Shown here: one piece after another, positions 6,350-10,392 of the stretch
How positions within the stretch are numbered: position 1 is the stretch's first letter
Layout: each line of letters opens with the position of its first letter
NCBI GenBank assembly: GCA_026770615.1
Contig: MU631680.1
Coordinates: 119,569 to 129,960, forward strand
Reading direction: 5' to 3'
Length of the DNA stretch: 10,392 nt
DNA from: Pavlovales sp. CCMP2436
Lineage: Eukaryota; Haptophyta; Pavlovophyceae; Pavlovales
Position numbers and translations under genes: made by a program
Notes under the pieces: generated by a model
What the model saw: only the letters and a program-made list of their open reading frames with translations
Told to the model about the DNA's origin: nothing
The model's database searches: none

Positions 6350-6395
6350 TGACCGGCTGTGACTGAAGATCCGTCAGATCTGACTTATTTTGACC
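6350..6395. repeat. Right copy of the 46-bp direct repeat
   Basis: It aligns gap-free with 2688-2733 (36 of 46). It contains a perfect 12-bp palindrome GTCAGATCTGAC at 6373-6384, and is followed by TGACCGGTGATATGACCGAAG. The copies sit on either side of the transposase, about 3.6 kb apart. Confidence 0.75.
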
Positions 6396-6494
6396 GGTGA
6401 TATGACCGAAGATTGTTGGAGGAAGACAACAACACAGCATTGGTGATCCCAGCGGTGACGTATCGCTGGGAAGCGATGGGGTTTTGAATGTCTG

Positions 6495-6606
6495 TTATAT
6501 TTATGATAGGGATTCAAGATGGCGTCTGACTGTTCTGAATGTCGTGCTGGTCTGAGCGCTGCGTCGCCCATTGCCTGCTGCGTGCCTTAGTCGGCTGCGC
6601 TGGCTT
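6495..6606 (+). repeat. Left inverted arm (112 bp)
   Basis: It begins TTATATTTATGATAGGG and ends GGCTGCGCTGGCTT. 109 of 112 bases match the reverse complement of 8148-8259. Confidence 0.93.
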
Positions 6607-6841
6607 GGGCGCCAGTTATATCATAGTGCTGTAAGTTAATGGCATGCTGCGCGCAAATATAATATACGTTAGCATGCGCAAGCAATATAGCGCATCAATG
6701 AAAACTCGTACAACAATTCAACAATTACACACGCATTTTGGGTCGAAATTCGAATTAGTGGTCAGTCCGGGTGGAAATTGCGAAAAAGTCCGGTAAAATA
6801 AATCCTTCGGAGTAACACTCACAAACCGGGTTGCGAGCCCC

Positions 6842-6909
6842 GAGGAGTTAGGTGCAGATTCGTGAATGGGGCGCCGTCCGGCCATTCACGAAACAGCACC
6901 TAACTCCTC
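6842..6909. repeat. 68-bp hairpin
   Basis: GAGGAGTTAGGTGC (6842-6855) pairs perfectly with 6896-6909. After a 3-base internal mismatch on each side, TTCGTGAATGG (6859-6869) pairs perfectly with 6882-6892, leaving a 12-base loop. It could form a stable RNA stem, or be a tiny nested foldback element. Confidence 0.93.
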
Positions 6910-7256
6910 AGAGGCCCTTCGGGAACAATGACTTTCTTCTCGCTTCGGAGTGCTGAGAATCGGAAATGTTAATTACCTTTAGCATGTCGTCGACCTCAGA
7001 GGCACACGAGAGGCACACGAAGTATGCTCCGACCGTCGAGGAGGGCTCTATTCGGCAGCAGCTATCGACTCTTAGCGCGCAGGGGCAAACAATGACTACT
7101 TCATCCTCCCACCCACAGCTTTTTCCCTTCCCGGTGCGGAATTGCGCCACTAATTCGGCTTTCGACCCTTTTGTTCGTCATTTTCGTAACTATTAGTGTT
7201 AAACGCCACGCGCCCACTGAAATAAGTTAATTACCTTACACAAAATGCGCTCAGCA

Positions 7257-7891
7257 CCTGAAAAGCGTATTGAGCTATTCGGAAGCCAGAAGAACATCGC
7301 ATGTCACAGTGTCTCTAGTGCATACACGTCATAACTAAGTGTCTCTAATGACCACCCGCGAATATATCGTGTTTTGAGGAATTATCCCTCCGAATGTAGG
7401 CTCGTTGTGTCCAATGAAAAATCACTCCGAAATGTAAATAAGCCTCCAAATCCTGATTTCTTCCCCTGAAGATTTCCTCTTCACTATATTAAAGATGTTT
7501 GCGGCTAAATCAGCCTCACAATGCCACTTTGGTCCAAGAGCCACATGTTTCATCATCGAGTTTCGACTTGGCGAGACATGTCAAGATATTTTCTACGTGA
7601 AATTTGACGAGGAACATATTCGTAATGTCACCTGATACCTGAAAAGCTTAGCAGATACCAGAAACCACATGTCACAGTGTTCGGGCTCGAATGCCATCAT
7701 TTAATGCCCCCGGCCTATGATTTAAGACATATCCTTCCCAATGTAGGCCAGGTGTGTCCAATAAAAAATCACTCAATAACTAATAAGTCTCGAAATCTCT
7801 ATTTCTTCCCCTGAGGATTTCCTTTTCACTATATTAAAGATGTTTGCGGCTAAATGAGTAAATCAGTGTCACAATGCCACCTTGGTCCAAG
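7257..7891. repeat. Diverged tandem duplication, two copies
   Basis: Copy A runs about 7257-7538 and copy B about 7637-7891. Colinear anchors are ACCTGAAAAGC (7257, 7637), CATGTCACAGTGT (7300, 7668), ATGTAGG (7394, 7741) and TTCACTATATTAAAGATG (7484, 7826), ending TTGGTCCAAG. The offset falls from 380 to about 345, so indels have accumulated. No coding frame is shared. Confidence 0.85.
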
Positions 7892-8147
7892 CGAGCTAGT
7901 ACTTGAAACTTGCTCCTTCGATAATAGACAAACCGAGAACTTTGAAGATATTTTAAAGAGTATCTTTGTTACTGCGGCACCCCATAAACTTTGTTTTGAC
8001 ATATAACTTTGTTTTGGTCTTGGAGCCCACCAGGCACCACACTGTTTGAGGCCGCTTCGAACTCCATCCTTCCGCGGGCTTCGGGCGGTGAGACCAAGAT
8101 TGTACCTAGGGCTCAAGTATCATATCAAGAATTATGTTTAAATATAT

Positions 8148-8259
8148 AAGCCAGCGCAGCCGACTAAGGCACGCAGCAGGCAATGGGCGACGCAGCGCTC
8201 AGACCAGCACAGCATTCAGAACAGTCAGACGCCAGCTTGAATCCCTATCATAAATATAA
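8148..8259 (-). repeat. Right inverted arm (112 bp)
   Basis: Reverse-complement partner of 6495-6606. It differs only at CACAGC/CACGAC (two bases) and CCAGCTT/CCATCTT (one base). Confidence 0.93.
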
Positions 8260-8633
8260 TATCGCGCGAACAGACACTTACTAGTTATTGTTAGATACTT
8301 ACTAACTAGTAATAGAAAATATTAATATAATAAAAATTGAGTTGTCAATGAAGGGGGATTCGATTGCCGTTCGCGTGGTGTGCAGGTTCCGGGCTCTGCT
8401 TTCAGCGCCTGCACCACACGCTTGGCGACGGCGCAGGGGTGAGAAGCCCAGACCTCTGCTCCTGCCGTCGTCCCTGGGCTCGTATTCGGCGCATGACCTC
8501 CTGGAGAAGCCCTCCTGGCGAAGCCCTCCCGGTGAAGCCCTACCGGCGAAGACGAAGTCCTCATATGACCTGACGAACCCCCATATACCTGACGAACCTG
8601 TGGCGAATGCGTTCGTCACGCGGTGAATTACCC
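8260..8633. other. Intergenic segment with small hairpins and tandem repeats
   Basis: No gene is supported here. It contains the perfect inverted repeat TTACTAGTTA/TAACTAGTAA (8278-8287, 8303-8312). A near-perfect 13-base inverted repeat is at 8374-8386 and 8408-8420. A 14-bp tandem repeat GG-GAAGCCCTCC occurs about 3.5 times at 8503-8551. A 20-bp duplication ATAT-ACCTGACGAACC lies at 8563 and 8583. Reverse-strand frames crossing it lack any family motif. Confidence 0.6.
8503..8551. repeat. 14-bp tandem repeat (3.5 copies)
   Basis: Units GGAGAAGCCCTCCT, GGCGAAGCCCTCCC and GGTGAAGCCCTACC are followed by GGCGAAG. The unit length is not a multiple of three, so this is not a protein repeat. Confidence 0.85.
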
Positions 8634-8921
8634 TCATGTGATCTGCGCAAAGGTGGCCATCTGCAGTGTTTGCTCCTGGCGCATTGCCGCGACCTGCTCG
8701 ACGATTGCGCAGCCGCGGCACAGCGCCACAGACGCCTGCTTGAGGATGGCGTTGTCCACGCCGAGGCAGAAGTCGATGTTCTCGTCGGGGAAGCAGTGCT
8801 GAGCCCAGTAGCCACCCTTGTGTGCCGTCGAGTTGACTGTGATCGCCCACAGCGCCTATTTGTGCTTCAGAACAAGCAGAGAATTGAGTTTCTGAGAGGT
8901 GCCGGTGATCTGATTGCACTT
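8634..8921 (-). pseudogene. Gene fragment related to the forward-strand polyQ gene
   Basis: One minus-strand frame reads KCNQITGTSQKLNSLLVLKHK, a TAG (8856-8858), then ALWAITVNSTAHKGGYWAQH, DENIDFCLGVDNAILKQAS and CRGCAIVEQVAAMRQEQ, then TLQMATFAQIT and a TGA at 8634-8636. The end is about 90% identical in DNA to 1059-1126 (68 bp) and matches it in protein (AMRQEQ--QMATFAQ). GV--AILK-AS also loosely recalls GVCPVCILKEAS of the 5' exon at about 225-255, which may be chance. The TAG may be a real stop or an intron end (CACAAATAG). It abuts the reverse transcriptase exactly where that homology ends. Confidence 0.5.
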
Positions 8922-9291
8922 GGGAGGCGAGGGTGAGGGCGACGAAATCTACCGAGCCGAGCGGGATGTCGTATATTTTGATGCCGAGGGCGATGGAGCC
9001 GTCGGCAGAGCACGCGAAGCCGAGGGGCACGCCGTACATGACGCGGACGCGATCGAGCTCAGCGGCATGGTCGGGGGAGATGTAGCTGACGGTCTTGATC
9101 AGGTTAGCCTCGAGGCCCAGCTTTGCGAGCACCGAGGCCAGGAACCTGTCGACGGCCGGGAAGACGATGGCAGGCGTGCCGAGCGCAGTCACGTCGTCTG
9201 CACCAGCGCGCGCAGCCCCGCCACAACCAGCCTCAAGCTCGGCGTCTAGCACCCCAAGGGAGGCGCGGATTGCCATTGCAAATGCGATCAA
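8920..9291 (-). pseudogene. Reverse transcriptase, C-terminal palm (motifs C-D)
   Basis: This continues the non-LTR-type reverse transcriptase after a frameshift. The frame gives IAFAMAIR right after motif B and RAGADDVTALG, whose ADD (about 9193-9201) is the catalytic motif C (usually YADD; here GADD). It then gives KLGLEANLIKT, which corresponds to motif D, and VPLGF and DIPLGSVDFVAL. Homology stops near 8920; the frame stays open to 8302 but reads as unrelated Arg/Gly-rich sequence. The start at 9291 is not real: the codon there is TTG, produced by the frameshift. No endonuclease or RNase H domain follows. Confidence 0.75.
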
Positions 9292-10391
9292 CCCTCGACA
9301 GAGCCCTGCTGCACCCCCTCCTCGCGGCAGAACGCAAGAATCTGCTCGAGGAACTCGCCGGAGCCGCCGAAGATCAGCAACTTGAGCGATAGGAGGGAGT
9401 GTAGCAGGCGGGCAATCGGTGCTGTCGTGGGGTTGTCGAGCACTTCGGCGAGCAAGCCGGCGCGGGTGACGGAGTTGAAGGCGGTTTTAAAGTCGATGTT
9501 CACCGCGCAGAACTCAGGGTGGGCGTCGAGTAGCTCCCGTACCGCAAACACAAGCTTGGTGCCACCGCTCGGGACGAAGACTGCGAGCTGTGTAGGCGAG
9601 AGGTAGTCGCGCAGCGTGTCGCGCAGCTCACCCTTGGCGAAGGTGGTGCGGGTGAGAGCCCGGCGGAGCGCGCATGAGATGCCGATCGGGCGGACGTCCG
9701 GCGTCTCCCCCGCCAGGGGCATCTGGATCTGGTCGCTCTTGTGCAGCGGGATGAGTCGGACGGCGGCGAGGACGAAGTTGAACCAAGGCGGAAAGTCGCC
9801 GTTGGCAAGCCCCGTGGCAAACCAAGCGTGGCAGCTCACAGTCTCGTTGGCCGCTTCGCTTGCAAACGGGACCGACGGGGCTATCGCGGTGAGCATCTCG
9901 TATCGCCATGCGGATGCGCCTTGCGCCTTCTCGCGGGGCAGTGCGCTGTACACGTGCCTGACCGTCTCAGGAAGAACGTTGAGGCGCTCGCTCGGGTCTG
10001 GGATCGGGAGGGAGTCTGGCATACGGTTCTCCGGTTTGCGGATCGGGTGCTTGAGGCGCATCTGCTCTAAGATCTCGGAATTGAAGATGTTTGCGACTCC
10101 ATGGCTCTCGAGAAGGCGAGCGGCGTCCGAGACGAGGCCGCGCTCGAGCTTGCCGAGTGCCTTTTTCACCTCGTTGTCGAGCTCGGTCCGCTCGCGCGGC
10201 TCACTGCACCGGCTGAGGGCGATAGCCTTTGCCCACCCGTCAATGAGCGAGGCGTGGTCCCCCGAACGCCAGGCGGCAAAGCGGTTCGCGATGGCTCGCA
10301 CTGTGCGGTGGCCGCTGCGCGCCGACTTGCGAAAGAAGAGGGAGGGTGCAACGATCATCAGCTTGTAGCACCGGTCGCGCTCGAGGTCGGT
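9291..10391 (-). pseudogene. Reverse transcriptase, N-terminal and motifs 0-B, partial at right edge
   Basis: The open frame runs from the right edge without a start, so the protein begins outside the window; ATG 10358 is internal. Numbered from there, residues 67-105 (GKLERGLVSDAARLLESHGV, RLKHP) and about 140-160 (GASAWRYEML) are pre-RT blocks seen in protist non-LTR elements (family knowledge). RPIGISCALRR (223-233) is followed by SPTQLAVFVPSGGTKLVFAV. NIDFKTAFNSV carries motif A Asp 289, and GVQQGSVEG (348-356) is motif B. It would copy element RNA at a nicked target. A TGA at 9288-9290 follows directly after EG, where family members have GP-lF; motif C continues one frame over, so one base has been lost or gained. 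The exact clade is uncertain. Confidence 0.82.
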
Positions 10392-10392
10392 G

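Larger units (their letters stand above)
6495..8259. mobile_element. Foldback/TIR-type non-autonomous element
   Basis: Two 112-bp arms, 6495-6606 and 8148-8259, are inverted copies with three mismatches and no gaps. The 1541 bp between them have no convincing gene: the longest frames (6908-7150 minus, 7850-8116 minus) are short and show no family motif. The interior has a 68-bp hairpin and a diverged tandem duplication. No clear target-site duplication is visible. GTCTG on the left outer edge reappears inverted on the right after an extra 11 bases, so the true ends may be slightly farther out. It could also be two independent insertions of one short repeat in opposite orientation. Confidence 0.65.

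Noticed and set aside
6541..6606. Possible tRNA-derived (SINE-like) origin of the arm repeat
   Set aside because: A weak box-B-like TTGAATCCC is present on the minus strand, but no convincing box A at the right distance and no cloverleaf.
6908..7196. Overlapping short frames on both strands inside the foldback element
   Set aside because: Under 81 codons each, antisense to one another, no motif and no splice context; insufficient for a gene call.
8302..8900. Extension of the reverse-transcriptase frame down to 8302
   Set aside because: After about 8920 the frame loses RT similarity and becomes Arg/Gly-rich, while another frame carries sequence shared with the first gene.
9616..10368. Forward 250-codon frame
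   Set aside because: Antisense to the reverse transcriptase, whose motifs fix the coding strand.

Overview
The window looks like eukaryotic nuclear DNA from a GC-rich genome. GC-rich coding blocks alternate with AT-rich non-coding blocks. The forward-strand gene can only be read by joining exons across short GT-AG introns with CT/CA-rich 3' ends. There are two decayed eukaryotic transposon coding regions and many tandem and inverted repeats. A unicellular alga (haptophyte-like or similar protist) is a reasonable guess from base composition and element types, but that is inference; no marker gene identifies the organism. I saw no rRNA, tRNA, CRISPR array or prokaryotic operon signal.

Layout. 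1-95 is a 17-bp tandem repeat. About 147-2348 (+) is an intron-containing gene of unknown function: a Cys-containing start (exon boundaries unsure before 663), Ala/Gln/Met-rich central exons, two small polyglutamine exons, and a 130-residue last exon with eight cysteines. The two introns around the polyQ exons are recognisably copies of each other. 2349-3190 is AT-rich and non-coding, with dispersed repeats and an AT microsatellite. 3191-6012 (-) is a broken hAT-family transposase (BED-like finger, hAT catalytic domain, dimerisation motif). It carries frameshifts, a nonsense codon and a 169-bp tandem duplication, and has an unusual acidic and possibly Tudor-like C-terminal extension. 6019-6291 is a GC-rich hierarchical minisatellite. 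6495-8259 is a foldback or TIR-type element without a convincing gene: two 112-bp inverted arms, about 97% identical, enclose a 68-bp hairpin and a diverged tandem duplication. 8260-8633 holds small hairpins and tandem repeats. 8634-8921 (-) is a gene fragment that shares a 68-bp block (about 90% identical) with a central exon of the first gene. 8920-10391 (-) is a non-LTR-type reverse transcriptase, frameshifted in motif B and running off the right edge.

Overall this is an accessory, repeat-rich region. A possibly live multi-exon gene sits beside a cluster of dead or non-autonomous mobile elements. The observations most worth following are the duplicated intron-exon unit (one intron copy is stop-free and in frame), the foldback element, the shared block between the first gene and the sequence joined to the reverse transcriptase, and the C-terminal extension of the transposase.
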